Positions 1 to 9,047 of a stretch of DNA of 64,000 nucleotides are shown here, in pieces. The notes beneath the pieces were generated by a model. The model was not told the origin of the DNA. It did no database searches and worked only from the letters and a program-made list of their open reading frames with translations. Source of the DNA: Tolypothrix sp. PCC 7712 (GTDB lineage Bacteria; Cyanobacteriota; Cyanobacteriia; Cyanobacteriales; Nostocaceae); NCBI RefSeq assembly GCF_025860405.1, contig NZ_CP063785.1:4588001-4652000 (forward strand), read 5' to 3'. A program made the translations under genes and the position numbers. Numbering within the stretch: the stretch's first letter is position 1; every line of letters starts with the position of its first letter.

Positions 1-162
1 CATAACAATGTTATGCCCCTACCTGAACTAACCGAATTCTATAAAATTTTGGCAAAAACCTCTAAAAACAACAACACCCAAGCTGCGACCTGCTTAGTGA
101 TTTCCTCTGACTTTGGCTTTGCAGATGGGGCTACAAAAATTATCTACATACTCGCGATGTAA
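1..162 (+). CDS. C-terminal fragment of an unidentified protein (runs in from the left edge)
   Basis: Frame 1 is open from the first base to a TAA at 160-162, giving 53 residues that end ...TKIIYILAM. The composition looks coding rather than random, but the piece is too short for me to place in a family. No other gene follows on this strand until 2208. It may be a real C-terminus or chance open frame. Confidence 0.35.
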   Translation, partial: HNNVMPLPELTEFYKILAKTSKNNNTQAATCLVISSDFGFADGATKIIYILAM

Positions 163-580
163 TAATAATTTACTTGTATTATCCCCCTCTTTACTATATT
201 GAGGAAATATTAGCTTTCGAGTTGGGTGTTGTTGTTAGCTGACGAGACAGACGAATTAACAGCTTTTTTACCTCTTAACTAACTTGTACTTTGTCAACTT
301 GGCTGTTGTATCTGCCAGGGAAGCTTGATTAGCTTCATGTATTTAAAATAGCACGCTTAATTTCTGATAGATTCTACTGAAAATAAACTTTACCTACTTA
401 GACGTTTTCACTCATCAATTGCAACGTTTTCTTAAAGATAGACAATCAAATATATAGCTAACCTAAATTATTGCTGAAAAATAAATTGCCTGACTCTACA
501 TTTAGAGAATTCACCAAATAAAACCTCTGTTATCTATAAAAGGCGATCGCAGTTTTTACAGAGAATTCAGGAAAATATGC
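163..580. other. AT-rich intergenic stretch, no gene seen
   Basis: This lies between the left-edge fragment and the end of the hpnI-like gene on the other strand. It is AT-rich with stops in all frames. One HIP1-like GGCGATCGC sits near 542. I see no RNA gene or clear terminator. Confidence 0.5.
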
Positions 581-1756
581 TCATGATTCTTTTAAGAAAA
601 TTAATTTACCACCTGCGCTCAACTTAAATTTTTGTCCGCGCCAAACTATGGTGCTACCAACAAAGCCACTACACCAAATCGCAAAGTGGAACAAATCACG
701 TACAGGAATAAACCAAAAAAACTGTTTAGCGACTGAATCTTTCAGCATAGTTACGCCAACCACCCAAGCCATCAGCGATCGCATTATCCAGGTAATAGCG
801 AGTACAACCCAAGCAAAGATTGATCCTCCTGTAGCTAGCAAAAACAGCAAGCTATTAACTGTACCGAAAGTAAACAGTAATCCCAGATAACCCCCAGGGC
901 GGGAAACTCGGATACAACGCGCCCAACGGATTTGGCGCTGGATCACATCAGCCAAGCTGCTATCGTCTAACACATGATCGACGATGTAATCAGATAGCAC
1001 TACTTTGTAACCAGCTTGGGCGGGTAAATAGCCTAGTTGGAAATCATCAGCCAGATGATCGGCGATCGCATCAAATCCCCCCATTGCGGCTAGGGCTTGT
1101 TTACGAATTACAATCGTAGAACCAAAGGCGAATTTAATCCCCTCCAGGTGGTTGCTAACTAAAACACCAGGATGAAAATCGCAAGCTGTACCAATAGCTT
1201 CTAAAATTGTTACCCATCCTTGAGCCAGAGAACGGTATAAACAAGTAACTACACCAACTTTCTCGTCTTTGAATGGTTGAATGACTCGTTGCAAATAGTC
1301 TCTACCAACGCGAATATCACTATCAGCGATGAGCAAAATTTTATGTTTCGCCGCAGTTACAGCATTCGCCAAATTACTGACTTTCAGGTTAGCGCCAATA
1401 ATGCGATCGCTTACCACCAAATCAATATCGATATCAGGAAACTGCTGGATAATTTGATTGATAACTTCTATAGCAGGGTCTTGGCGATCGCGCACCGCAA
1501 AGATAATTTGATATTGGGGATAATCTTGTTGGCAAAATGAAGCCAGGTTATTCTCAGCATCGCGATCAACACCACAAATAGGCTTGAGGATACTCACCGG
1601 GGGGTGGAATTCTAAATCTAACTCGCGGGGTTGGCGAAAAAAAACGATCGCTGCGTATATGGCAAAACAGTAAAAAAAGATAGCTGATAAGCACAAGATA
1701 AATAGCAACGCTGCAATAATTGGGATTTGCAACCCGAAAACTGAACTCAACCCCAC
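581..1756 (-). CDS. hpnI: HpnI-like / ceramide-glucosyltransferase-type membrane glycosyltransferase
   Basis: A 391-residue family 2/21 glycosyltransferase. The sequence has an N-terminal membrane helix (about 13-40), the aspartate motifs D145-S-D147 and D237-D238, and the (Q/R)XXRW motif at R274-QIR-W278, which is the ceramide glucosyltransferase signature. Hydrophobic segments follow from about 290. Family knowledge: bacterial members of this group include HpnI, which transfers GlcNAc to bacteriohopanetetrol during hopanoid side-chain synthesis at the inner membrane. Cyanobacteria make hopanoids, so HpnI is the preferred name, but no other hpn gene is next to it. A generic GT21 lipid glucosyltransferase is the alternative. 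The ATG start places the first helix correctly. Confidence 0.75.
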   Translation of the reverse strand: MGLSSVFGLQIPIIAALLFILCLSAIFFYCFAIYAAIVFFRQPRELDLEFHPPVSILKPICGVDRDAENNLASFCQQDYPQYQIIFAVRDRQDPAIEVINQIIQQFPDIDIDLVVSDRIIGANLKVSNLANAVTAAKHKILLIADSDIRVGRDYLQRVIQPFKDEKVGVVTCLYRSLAQGWVTILEAIGTACDFHPGVLVSNHLEGIKFAFGSTIVIRKQALAAMGGFDAIADHLADDFQLGYLPAQAGYKVVLSDYIVDHVLDDSSLADVIQRQIRWARCIRVSRPGGYLGLLFTFGTVNSLLFLLATGGSIFAWVVLAITWIMRSLMAWVVGVTMLKDSVAKQFFWFIPVRDLFHFAIWCSGFVGSTIVWRGQKFKLSAGGKLIFLKES

Positions 1757-1921
1757 GTGACATCTCCTCAGGAAGTGCGCGATTCAAACAAAATATGTAA
1801 AGTTTTGCAGGGGAAAGGATCAAGGTTTTTCCCTGATTAATATAGTTATGTTCAATCGCTCAGTAGGTCGCTGCAAAGAAAGATAACTAGTTAAGGCTGT
1901 CATTTGTCCTTTGTCATTCTT

Positions 1922-1960
1922 ACAAAGTTCCGATCGGAGGAAACCTCCGCTCAGACTTTG
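1922..1960. repeat. Imperfect hairpin of the ACAAAGTT...ACTTTG repeat family, copy 1
   Basis: The outer arms ACAAAGT and ACTTTG flank an inner CGGAGGAAACCTCCG hairpin. The same outer arms and nested inner stem recur at 13325-13364 and 58363-58402 with a different inner stem sequence. Compensating changes in the inner stem suggest the fold matters. It sits between two divergently oriented genes. Confidence 0.6.
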
Positions 1961-2141
1961 CGCTTTGTCATTGGTAAGAGTTTCAAGCCTTTTTAGATTT
2001 CGTAATCTAGTTTGCTTTATTTCTAACGGCTTACTTAATTAACTTAAACCGATTGCTAGCTTACCTGAAATCTTGATGTGAAATAAATCGATGAAAAACC
2101 AAACTATGTTAAGAACCGTCAATAAGCTTCAAACCCTTACT

Positions 2142-2168
2142 AATGACCAATGACCAATGACCAATGAC
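2142..2168. repeat. Short heptamer tandem repeat (AATGACC)n
   Basis: About four copies of a 7-bp unit, AATGACC, lie about 40 bp before the next start codon. This is the short tandemly repeated repetitive (STRR) type common between genes of heterocystous cyanobacteria. Confidence 0.8.
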
Positions 2169-2207
2169 AGCCTCAGCAGTTATCTTTAATTTCGCAGACC
2201 TACTTAC

Positions 2208-3353
2208 ATGAAACTATCTCAGCGCTGGAAATCTCTGGATGTATTTCGTGGTATTGCGATCGCTTCCATGATTTTAGTGAATAATCCCGGAAGTTGGAAT
2301 GATATGTATCCACAGCTAGATCACGCCGAGTGGAACGGTTACACACCTCCAGATTTTATCTTTCCGTTCTTCTTGTTCATTGTCGGTGCAGCAATGCCTT
2401 TTTCCCTATCCAAATACACACAAGAAAACCGTCCTACTAAAGCAGTGTATTGGCGGATTGGGCGTAGAGCTTTAATTTTATTTGGATTAGGATTATTTTT
2501 AGCGTTATTTTCCTTAACTCTAGATTTCTGGCTCAATGGTGCGCCTGCATCCAAATTCGCCACAATTCGGATTATGGGCGTATTGCAAAGGATTAGTCTC
2601 GCTTATTTCATCAGTGCGATCGCTATACTCAATCTCCAGCGTCGTGCTTTATGGATATTAGCGGCAATCTTGCTCCTTGGCTACTGGGCTGCTATGCAAC
2701 TTATTCCCGTTCCCGGTTATGGTGCTGGTAACTTGACACCCGAAGGTAATTTAGTAGGGTACTGCGATCGCTTAATTTTAGGACAGCAACACTTATTAGG
2801 TGGAAAACCCTTCGATCCAGAAGGTTTACTAAGTACCTTACCTGCTGTAGTTACCGTTCTCGTTGGTTACTTTACTGGAGAATGGCTAAGTAAACAACCT
2901 CAGCAAAGTCGTACCAGCATCAATTTAGTGATTGTGGGGATGAGTTGTATTTTAGTAGGGCATTTGTGGGGATTTTTATTTCCTATCAATAAACAATTAT
3001 GGACAAGTTCTTATGTTATTTTCACTGCTGGTTTTGCATTGTTATTACTAGCCGCTTGCTATGAATTAATCGAAGTTCGCAATTTTAAGTGGCTAGGTTT
3101 TCCTTTTGAAGTCATGGGCTTAAATGCTATCTTCGCTTTTGTCGGTTCTGGTTTCGTAGCCAGAATCTTAATTAAAACGCACATCGGTAATGGTAGTGAT
3201 GCACCGACTACTTACACTTGGATTTACGGGCATTTATTTAAACCTTGGGCGGGTGCGCTGAATGGTTCCTTATTATTTGCTATAACAACCGTAATTTTCT
3301 GGTGGTTGATTCTTTATTTCATGTATCGCCGTAATTGGTATTTTAAAATTTAG
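2208..3353 (+). CDS. DUF5009 / heparan-alpha-glucosaminide N-acetyltransferase-like membrane protein
   Basis: A 381-residue polytopic membrane protein with about ten hydrophobic segments. The N-terminus shows the family hallmark: RWKSLDVFRG, then MILVNNPGSW, then a stretch ending PPDFIFPFFLFIVG. These match the DUF5009/YeiB-like acyltransferase family related to eukaryotic HGSNAT, which transfers acetyl groups across a membrane to amino sugars. The bacterial substrate is generally unknown. Length is typical. The ATG start is directly before the conserved LDVFRG segment. It stands alone, with an hpnI-like gene diverging upstream. Confidence 0.8.
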   Translation: MKLSQRWKSLDVFRGIAIASMILVNNPGSWNDMYPQLDHAEWNGYTPPDFIFPFFLFIVGAAMPFSLSKYTQENRPTKAVYWRIGRRALILFGLGLFLALFSLTLDFWLNGAPASKFATIRIMGVLQRISLAYFISAIAILNLQRRALWILAAILLLGYWAAMQLIPVPGYGAGNLTPEGNLVGYCDRLILGQQHLLGGKPFDPEGLLSTLPAVVTVLVGYFTGEWLSKQPQQSRTSINLVIVGMSCILVGHLWGFLFPINKQLWTSSYVIFTAGFALLLLAACYELIEVRNFKWLGFPFEVMGLNAIFAFVGSGFVARILIKTHIGNGSDAPTTYTWIYGHLFKPWAGALNGSLLFAITTVIFWWLILYFMYRRNWYFKI

Positions 3354-3526
3354 TTTTTATTGATTAGCAATGCAATCGAAAAACTAGATAAATAATGTAT
3401 TAAAACTATTTTAGAGAATGTTTTAAAAGCCCTCTAGTTAGTAGAAAAAAGTTTTACCCCTAATTCCCCTGAAAATGGTGATTTTAAGAACTTTCCCCTT
3501 TTTAGTAGTTTATAAGTGTTAGGCTA

Positions 3527-3665
3527 ATACCATTTTGAAAAAAGAATGCGACAGATGGGTAGCTAGGGGCACGGCACCAGTAAGATAATTCGATATACCA
3601 CAAGATTGTGGATGCCGTGCCCCTACAAAGAATTTATTTGTCGCAAACATTATTTGAATTGGTAT
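3527..3665. mobile_element. MITE-like element, family A, copy 1
   Basis: The ends form an inverted repeat: ATACCATTTTGAAAA...TGCGACA on the left and TGTCGCA...TTGAATTGGTAT on the right. Inside is a second inverted repeat around TAGGGGCACGGCA / TGCCGTGCCCCTA. No real coding sequence is present. Related copies are at 10569-10665 and 30073-30173. I read it as a small non-autonomous element. No clear target duplication is visible. Confidence 0.65.
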
Positions 3666-3751
3666 AAGAAAACTAAGGGGTTTAGGAAGTCGAGCATTCC
3701 TAAACCCCTAACGGAGAACATTACAGTGATGAAGATGTCATCTATATATTG

Positions 3752-5065
3752 CTACATTGCAAGTTTCCAGTTTGCTAAGTCAGCCAAAGAGCGATCGCGG
3801 TAGCGTCCATAGCGCTCTTGTTTATTCTTAATTTTTACACCCAATTCCGGGAAAATACCGAAGTTGGGCGGCATGGGTTGAAAGTGTTTAGGCGAAGCGG
3901 AACTGATAAATTCAAACAGCGCACCCATCATGGTTGTGGGTGGTAGAGCTAAAGTTTCTTTGCCTAAAGCTAATCTCGCAGCATTAATTCCCGCCAAGCA
4001 GCCACCCGCAGCCGCAGCGGTGTAGCCTTCAGTACCAATTAATTGCCCCGCCGCTAGTAAAGTGGGACGCTGTTTAAATTGCAGAGTGGGATGCATCAAT
4101 TGAGGTGCATTAATAAAAGTGTTGCGGTGCATCACTCCCAACCGCACAAATTCGGCATTTTCTAAACCAGGAATTAATTTAAATACTCGCTTTTGCTCAC
4201 CCCAACGCAGATTTGTTTGGAAGCCTACCATGTTCCAAAGTTGACCGGCTTTATCTTCTTGTCGCAACTGCACTACAGCGTAAGGGCGTTCTCCGGTGCG
4301 GCTATCAGATAACCCGACTGGTTTGAGGGGGCCATAGCGCATCGTATCTTCCCCCCGCAAAGCTTGTTCTTCGATGGGGAGACAAGCTTCAAAAAATTTC
4401 GCTGTTTCGCGTTCAAAATCCTTCAATTCCGTTTGTTCAGCTTTGCGAAGTTCTTCCCAAAAATGCAGATATTGCTCTTTATTCATGGGACAGTTGAGAT
4501 AAGCTGCTTCGCCTTTGTCATAGCGAGAAGCCATAAAAGCAATATCGCGGTTAATTGATTCTCCAACAACAATGGGGCTAGCAGCATCAAAAAAGCTGAG
4601 GTATTCCATCCCCGTTAAGCGACGGATATCTTCTGCCAAATCCGGGCTAGTTAACGGCCCTGTTGCCAAAACCACAATACCTTCAGGAATGGCAGGAACT
4701 TCACCCCGGCGAAATTCAATTAAAGGATGACGAGATAATATTTCTGTTAAATCTTGGCTAAATTGTCCTCTATCTACAGCCAGCGCCCCACCTGCGGGAA
4801 CAGAGTGTTCATCAGCTTTGGCAATAACAATGGAATTTAGCTGCCGCAATTCTTCATGTAATAATCCCGTAGCGCGATCGCTTGCCATTGCACCAAAGGA
4901 ATTACTACAAACTAATTCTGCAACATGTTCTGTATGGTGGGCAGGGCTAAAGCGATTGGGACGCATTTCATGGAAAATCACCGGCACACCAGCCTGGGCA
5001 ATTTGCCAAGCTGCCTCTGTCCCAGCTAGTCCACCTCCAATTACTTGTATCGGTTGTTGTTCCAT
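3752..5065 (-). CDS. trmFO: Methylenetetrahydrofolate-tRNA-(uracil-5-)-methyltransferase TrmFO
   Basis: TrmFO uses 5,10-methylenetetrahydrofolate and FADH2 to make 5-methyluridine at position 54 of tRNA. The product from the start chosen here is 437 residues, the usual size. The FAD-binding motif GGGLAGTEAA begins about residue 9, followed by HEMRP and the LVCSNSFGAM segment typical of the family. The frame stays open upstream to 5194, but those extra residues are low-complexity and repeat-derived. The ATG at 5065, just before the Rossmann motif, is therefore the likely start. The gene follows the MscS gene on the same strand with repeat sequence between. Confidence 0.95.
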   Translation of the reverse strand: MEQQPIQVIGGGLAGTEAAWQIAQAGVPVIFHEMRPNRFSPAHHTEHVAELVCSNSFGAMASDRATGLLHEELRQLNSIVIAKADEHSVPAGGALAVDRGQFSQDLTEILSRHPLIEFRRGEVPAIPEGIVVLATGPLTSPDLAEDIRRLTGMEYLSFFDAASPIVVGESINRDIAFMASRYDKGEAAYLNCPMNKEQYLHFWEELRKAEQTELKDFERETAKFFEACLPIEEQALRGEDTMRYGPLKPVGLSDSRTGERPYAVVQLRQEDKAGQLWNMVGFQTNLRWGEQKRVFKLIPGLENAEFVRLGVMHRNTFINAPQLMHPTLQFKQRPTLLAAGQLIGTEGYTAAAAGGCLAGINAARLALGKETLALPPTTMMGALFEFISSASPKHFQPMPPNFGIFPELGVKIKNKQERYGRYRDRSLADLANWKLAM

Positions 5066-5142
5066 ATTTTGATTATAAATTCTTGGGGAAAGGGAAAGGG
5101 GGAAGGGGTAATGGGAACTAGGAATAAATAACTTTTTTGTAC

Positions 5143-5162
5143 AGACGCGATTAATCGCGTCT
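5143..5162. repeat. Palindrome AGACGCGATTAATCGCGTCT, copy 1
   Basis: A perfect 20-bp palindrome between the MscS gene and trmFO. Perfect or near copies occur at 17353-17380, 17589-17608 and 18634-18653. It is an interspersed palindromic repeat of the type scattered through Nostoc-like genomes. Confidence 0.7.
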
Positions 5163-5207
5163 CTGCAACTTTTACCCCATGCCCAATCCCCCATGCCCCA
5201 TTCCTAA

Positions 5208-6857
5208 TTAATTAGCTTTACCATTCTCTTGGAGTTGCTGCAATTGCACATCATTAATCCAAATTGCCTGTTGGGGAACAGGAATAAAAATTCCGGCTTG
5301 GTCGAAGGCGATTTTGAGACGGCGGCGGTATTCTCTCGCCACATCCCATTGTTTCAGGGGTTGGGTTTTAATCCACACACGAATAATTAAACCGCGATCG
5401 CCAAAGTTATCAACTCCTAAAACTTTTGGTGTTTCTACAATCTGATGTTTCCAGACTGGATCTTCATCCATCTCTAAGGCAACAGTAGTAATTAATTTCA
5501 AAACTTCGTCAATATCAGCTTGGTAGTCTACGGGAATGGTTAAATCTGCCCTTGACCAACGGCTAGAAAGATTGGCAACAATTTTAACTTCACTGTTGGG
5601 AATTGTAATTAAGCGTCCTTCGGAGTCACGAACTTGGGTCATCCGCAAGTTCAAGTTTTCTACTAAGCCGCCCACTGTGCCAACGTTAATCACATCGCCT
5701 AAGGCGTATTGGTCTTCTAAAATAATCAAAAATCCGTTAATTGCATCTTTGATCAGGTTTTGCGACGCTAGGGAAACGGCAACACCCACTAAACTCGCAC
5801 CCGCTAATAAGGGTAGGATATCTATCCCCAAAGCGATTAATCCTAACAAAAAGCCGACGCTGACACAGGTAATTGTGGCAATACTTTTTGTTACACCCGA
5901 AAACGTAGAAACCCGTAGTTGTAACCGTTCCGAAGTTTCGGAGGCGAATAAAGCACCACTGCTGATGAGAGTGGAGGTAAAACGGTCTATCAGTGCATAA
6001 CTAAATCGAATCACTACGTAAGTGCCTAATGCTACAATCCCCAATCTCAGAGGAATTTGAGCAGCTGAGAGAATTCCTAATTGCAGAACTCTGGTGTAGG
6101 GAAATAAACCCAAAATCATAAATGTACCACCACCCCAAATTCCAGCTTGAGTTAGCTGAAATAGGCGTTTTTTGACTTCGTGTAAATGCCGATGTTGCTG
6201 TTGATTTAGTTGTGTGGTGATTGGTTGGGTTTGGCGAGAAGTCGGGAGGTTAGGCTGTTTGACATTATGTTGAGAACGACGTTGCCAACGATATACACCC
6301 CAACTAGCAGCCATCATTGCCAGGGCGATCGCAGCTGCTATTTTCCCTTGGTCAATTAAAAATTGCGTATTCCGTTCTTGTTTTGCCCTTTGTAAGGCTT
6401 CTTGTAATGTATCTACTATTTGATTGGCTGAAAGGGTGGCATCTTCCTCACGCAGTCTCGCGTCTTCGGAAGTTACGGTCATCAGGTATTGACCGTTGAT
6501 AGTAATTACAGGTGCTTCGTTAACTTTTTCTACCTGAACATTGACTGATTGTGCAGCTGAACGCAGGTAATTTTGGCTAATTTCATCCAAGTTTTGTTGA
6601 ATATTTTGCGATCGCTCTGGAAAATTTATTCTAGTTGCTGCTATTTGGAACAACCTGCGACCGTCTAAATAGATCCAGCCTGTGACAATTCTATTATCTG
6701 AATCTTTACTTACACTACTAGGAGTTGGCAAGCTAGGTAAAAAGGGAATTTGGGCTGTAGCTTTGGGTACAGAGACAACAGCGATCGCCATTGAACTCAT
6801 TAGCGCCAAAAATTGATAGCGCACTCCAACACCTCCTTGCTTAACATCTTTTATCAA
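5208..6857 (-). CDS. MscS-family mechanosensitive channel
   Basis: A 549-residue protein with an N-terminal signal-like segment ending near ATAQ, a periplasmic region of about 140 residues with a possible coiled coil, a membrane helix near 172-187 and further helices near 235-345. The glycine/alanine-rich pore helix GASLVGVAVSLASQN lies at about 350-366. The beta domain motif follows, with LGDVINV and ITIPNSEV. This is the standard MscS fold with an extended periplasmic N-terminus. The likely role is release of small solutes under hypo-osmotic stress. The start is ATG; the GGAGG visible just inside the gene leaves a slightly later start possible. Confidence 0.9.
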   Translation of the reverse strand: MIKDVKQGGVGVRYQFLALMSSMAIAVVSVPKATAQIPFLPSLPTPSSVSKDSDNRIVTGWIYLDGRRLFQIAATRINFPERSQNIQQNLDEISQNYLRSAAQSVNVQVEKVNEAPVITINGQYLMTVTSEDARLREEDATLSANQIVDTLQEALQRAKQERNTQFLIDQGKIAAAIALAMMAASWGVYRWQRRSQHNVKQPNLPTSRQTQPITTQLNQQQHRHLHEVKKRLFQLTQAGIWGGGTFMILGLFPYTRVLQLGILSAAQIPLRLGIVALGTYVVIRFSYALIDRFTSTLISSGALFASETSERLQLRVSTFSGVTKSIATITCVSVGFLLGLIALGIDILPLLAGASLVGVAVSLASQNLIKDAINGFLIILEDQYALGDVINVGTVGGLVENLNLRMTQVRDSEGRLITIPNSEVKIVANLSSRWSRADLTIPVDYQADIDEVLKLITTVALEMDEDPVWKHQIVETPKVLGVDNFGDRGLIIRVWIKTQPLKQWDVAREYRRRLKIAFDQAGIFIPVPQQAIWINDVQLQQLQENGKAN

Positions 6858-7323
6858 ATACCCGCTAAGTTATCCTCCACAATAAATTTAAGTAAATGTA
6901 CCTATCTAAAGTTTAATTTGTCCTTTCAGGTAGATGTGTTTAATTTTCTTGCTTATCTATCTTTAGGCAGATGACATCATACGTTGTTTATTGTGAGCAA
7001 TAACTACAGGAATTTTTGATATTACTCTGATCAAGGATAAATGAATTTTGGGCATTGGGCATTGGGCATTGGGCATTGGGCATGGGGAATGGGGAATGGG
7101 GAATGGGTAATAATAATTTCCCTTTTTTCCTTTTCCCCTTTCCCTTTCCCCCTCATCCCCAGTCCCCTCCTTGTTGACATTCCCCCCGATGAAAAGTCAA
7201 GCTAGTTTAAAGAGCCATTGACTTGGTTTGGAGATTACAGCCAAAAATGGCAAGTCGTGGAATAATCTAGTACAGTACGTAAGAGATTGCGTACCTTTTT
7301 TGACTTTTTAGAGGACATTTTTG
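6858..7323. other. Intergenic region between MscS and ahcY genes
   Basis: This divergent spacer holds the promoters of the MscS gene and ahcY plus a heptamer repeat tract at 7050-7110. The 7110-7170 part is pyrimidine-rich repeat-like sequence. I see no gene. A TTGACA hexamer near 7172 could be a -35 element, but no convincing -10 follows. Confidence 0.5.
7050..7110. repeat. Heptamer tandem repeat (GGGCATT)n then (GGGGAAT)n
   Basis: About four units of GGGCATT pass into about three units of GGGGAAT, then GGGTAAT. The gradual unit change within one tract is typical of cyanobacterial STRR sequences. Confidence 0.85.
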
Positions 7324-8601
7324 ATGACCGCAACTTCTCCCCGATTAAAGCACGAGGTTAAAGACCTCGCCCTCGCTCCCTTGGGAAGACAGCGCATTGA
7401 ATGGGCTGGACGCGAAATGCCAGTTTTACGGCAAATCCGCGATCGCTTTGCTCAAGAAAAACCCTTTGCTGGGTTGCGCCTAGTGGCTTGTGCTCACGTA
7501 ACTACAGAAACCGCACATCTAGCGATCGCTTTGAAAGCTGGTGGTGCAGATGCAGTGTTAATTGCTAGCAATCCTCTTTCAACTCAAGATGACGTAGCTG
7601 CTAGCCTCGTCGTTGATCACGAAATTCCTGTTTTTGCCCAAAAAGGCGAAGATAACGAAACTTATAACCGTCACGTCCAAATTGCCCTTGACCATCGTCC
7701 CAACATCATTATTGATGATGGTAGTGATGTGGTTGCCACCCTCATTCAGCAACGCCAACATCAAATTGCCGATTTAATTGGCACCACTGAAGAAACTACA
7801 ACGGGAATTGTGCGGTTACGCGCCATGTTCAAAGATGGCGTTCTCACCTTCCCCGCAGTGAATGTCAACGATGCTGACACCAAGCATTTCTTTGATAACC
7901 GCTACGGTACCGGACAATCTACCTTAGATGGGATTATCCGTGCAACCAATATTCTGCTAGCTGGTAAAACCATTGTTGTTGTTGGTTACGGCTGGTGTGG
8001 TAAAGGTACAGCACTCCGCGCCCGTGGTTTAGGTGCAAATGTGATTGTGACCGAAATCGACCCCATTAAGGCAATTGAAGCTGTAATGGATGGTTTCCGC
8101 GTTCTGCCTATGTCAGAAGCTGCACCTCAAGGTGACTTGTTTATCACAGTTACAGGTAACAAGCACGTAATTCGTGGTGAACATTTCGACGCGATGAAAG
8201 ACGGCGCGATCGTCTGTAACTCCGGTCACTTCGATATTGAACTTGACCTGAAATATTTAGCATCTCAAGCTAAAGAAGTTAAGCAAGTACGCCCCTTCAC
8301 TGAAGAGTATAAATTGCCAAGCGGTAAATCAGTGATTGTTCTAGGCGAAGGACGCTTGATTAACCTAGCGGCTGCGGAAGGACACCCCAGCGCCGTTATG
8401 GATATGAGCTTTGCTAACCAAGCTTTAGCTGTGGAATACCTAGTGAAGAACAAAGGTAAACTCGAACCAGGTTTACACTCAGTTCCTAGAGAAGTAGATG
8501 AAGAAATTGCCCGCCTGAAATTACAGGCTTTGGGAATTAACATTGATACCCTCACAGCAGACCAAATTGAGTACATCAATTCTTGGACTTCTGGAACCTA
8601 A
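7324..8601 (+). CDS. ahcY: S-adenosylhomocysteine hydrolase (adenosylhomocysteinase)
   Basis: The enzyme splits S-adenosylhomocysteine to adenosine and homocysteine, closing the methyl cycle. At 425 residues it matches cyanobacterial homologues. The NAD-binding motif GYGWCGKG lies about residue 222, and the family segments near the N-terminus (HVTTETAHL) and C-terminus (GEGRLINLAAAEGHPS) are intact. A TTG codon sits just before the ATG at 7324. The GAGGA motif about 9 bp upstream favours the ATG. A strong hairpin terminator follows the gene. Confidence 0.95.
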   Translation: MTATSPRLKHEVKDLALAPLGRQRIEWAGREMPVLRQIRDRFAQEKPFAGLRLVACAHVTTETAHLAIALKAGGADAVLIASNPLSTQDDVAASLVVDHEIPVFAQKGEDNETYNRHVQIALDHRPNIIIDDGSDVVATLIQQRQHQIADLIGTTEETTTGIVRLRAMFKDGVLTFPAVNVNDADTKHFFDNRYGTGQSTLDGIIRATNILLAGKTIVVVGYGWCGKGTALRARGLGANVIVTEIDPIKAIEAVMDGFRVLPMSEAAPQGDLFITVTGNKHVIRGEHFDAMKDGAIVCNSGHFDIELDLKYLASQAKEVKQVRPFTEEYKLPSGKSVIVLGEGRLINLAAAEGHPSAVMDMSFANQALAVEYLVKNKGKLEPGLHSVPREVDEEIARLKLQALGINIDTLTADQIEYINSWTSGT

Positions 8602-8649
8602 AGTACACCCTCGAATTGAAGGGTAATTAGCATAACTTAGGTTTTTTGT

Positions 8650-8677
8650 GGGATGGGCAATTGCCTATCCCATTTTT
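8650..8677 (+). terminator. Rho-independent terminator after ahcY
   Basis: GGGATGGGCAATTGCC-TATCCC forms a near-perfect stem through the palindromic core GGCAATTGCC and is followed by ATTTTT. It lies 49 bp after the ahcY stop codon. Confidence 0.8.
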
Positions 8678-8735
8678 ACTAGAAGTGAAGTGCCAAAATT
8701 CTTAATAGAGAAATGGCGATCGCGGAGATATCATC

Positions 8736-8851
8736 CAATACTTGTCGGTTAAGGGGAAGGGAAAAGGGGCAAGAAAAACCTTTAACCCTTACCCTTTCAC
8801 CTTTTCCCCAAAGTAAATTCCGAGTTGAAAATCCTTAACCGAGCAATATTG
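8736..8851. mobile_element. MITE-like element, family B, copy 1
   Basis: Terminal inverted repeats CAATACTTGTCGGTTAAGG and CCTTAACCGAGCAATATTG enclose about 80 bp of purine/pyrimidine-rich sequence with no coding potential. The flanks are AGATATCATC on the left and AGATACCATC on the right, a 10-bp direct repeat with one mismatch. An inverted copy lies at 17434-17559 with a perfect 10-bp duplication. Confidence 0.8.
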
Positions 8852-9047
8852 AGATACCATCAACTCAAATGCGTTGGCCTAGCCAGCCGCAAGCATCGCG
8901 GCTGCAACTTGACAAAAAAGCTGATAAATTTATGATTTTACCAAGATGCAGCTAACGCATATTCAATATTTCAAGTCAAAATCATAGAAGAGAGTTAGCA
9001 TTGCAGGTCACTACCATTAGCTACTGGCAACAAATACTAAAGTAATC

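Noticed and set aside
3606..3803. 65-codon frame near the family A element
   Set aside because: It starts within the inverted-repeat element and runs into the end of trmFO.
5536..6000. 154-codon plus-strand frame
   Set aside because: It lies wholly inside the MscS gene in antisense and has no recognisable protein sequence.
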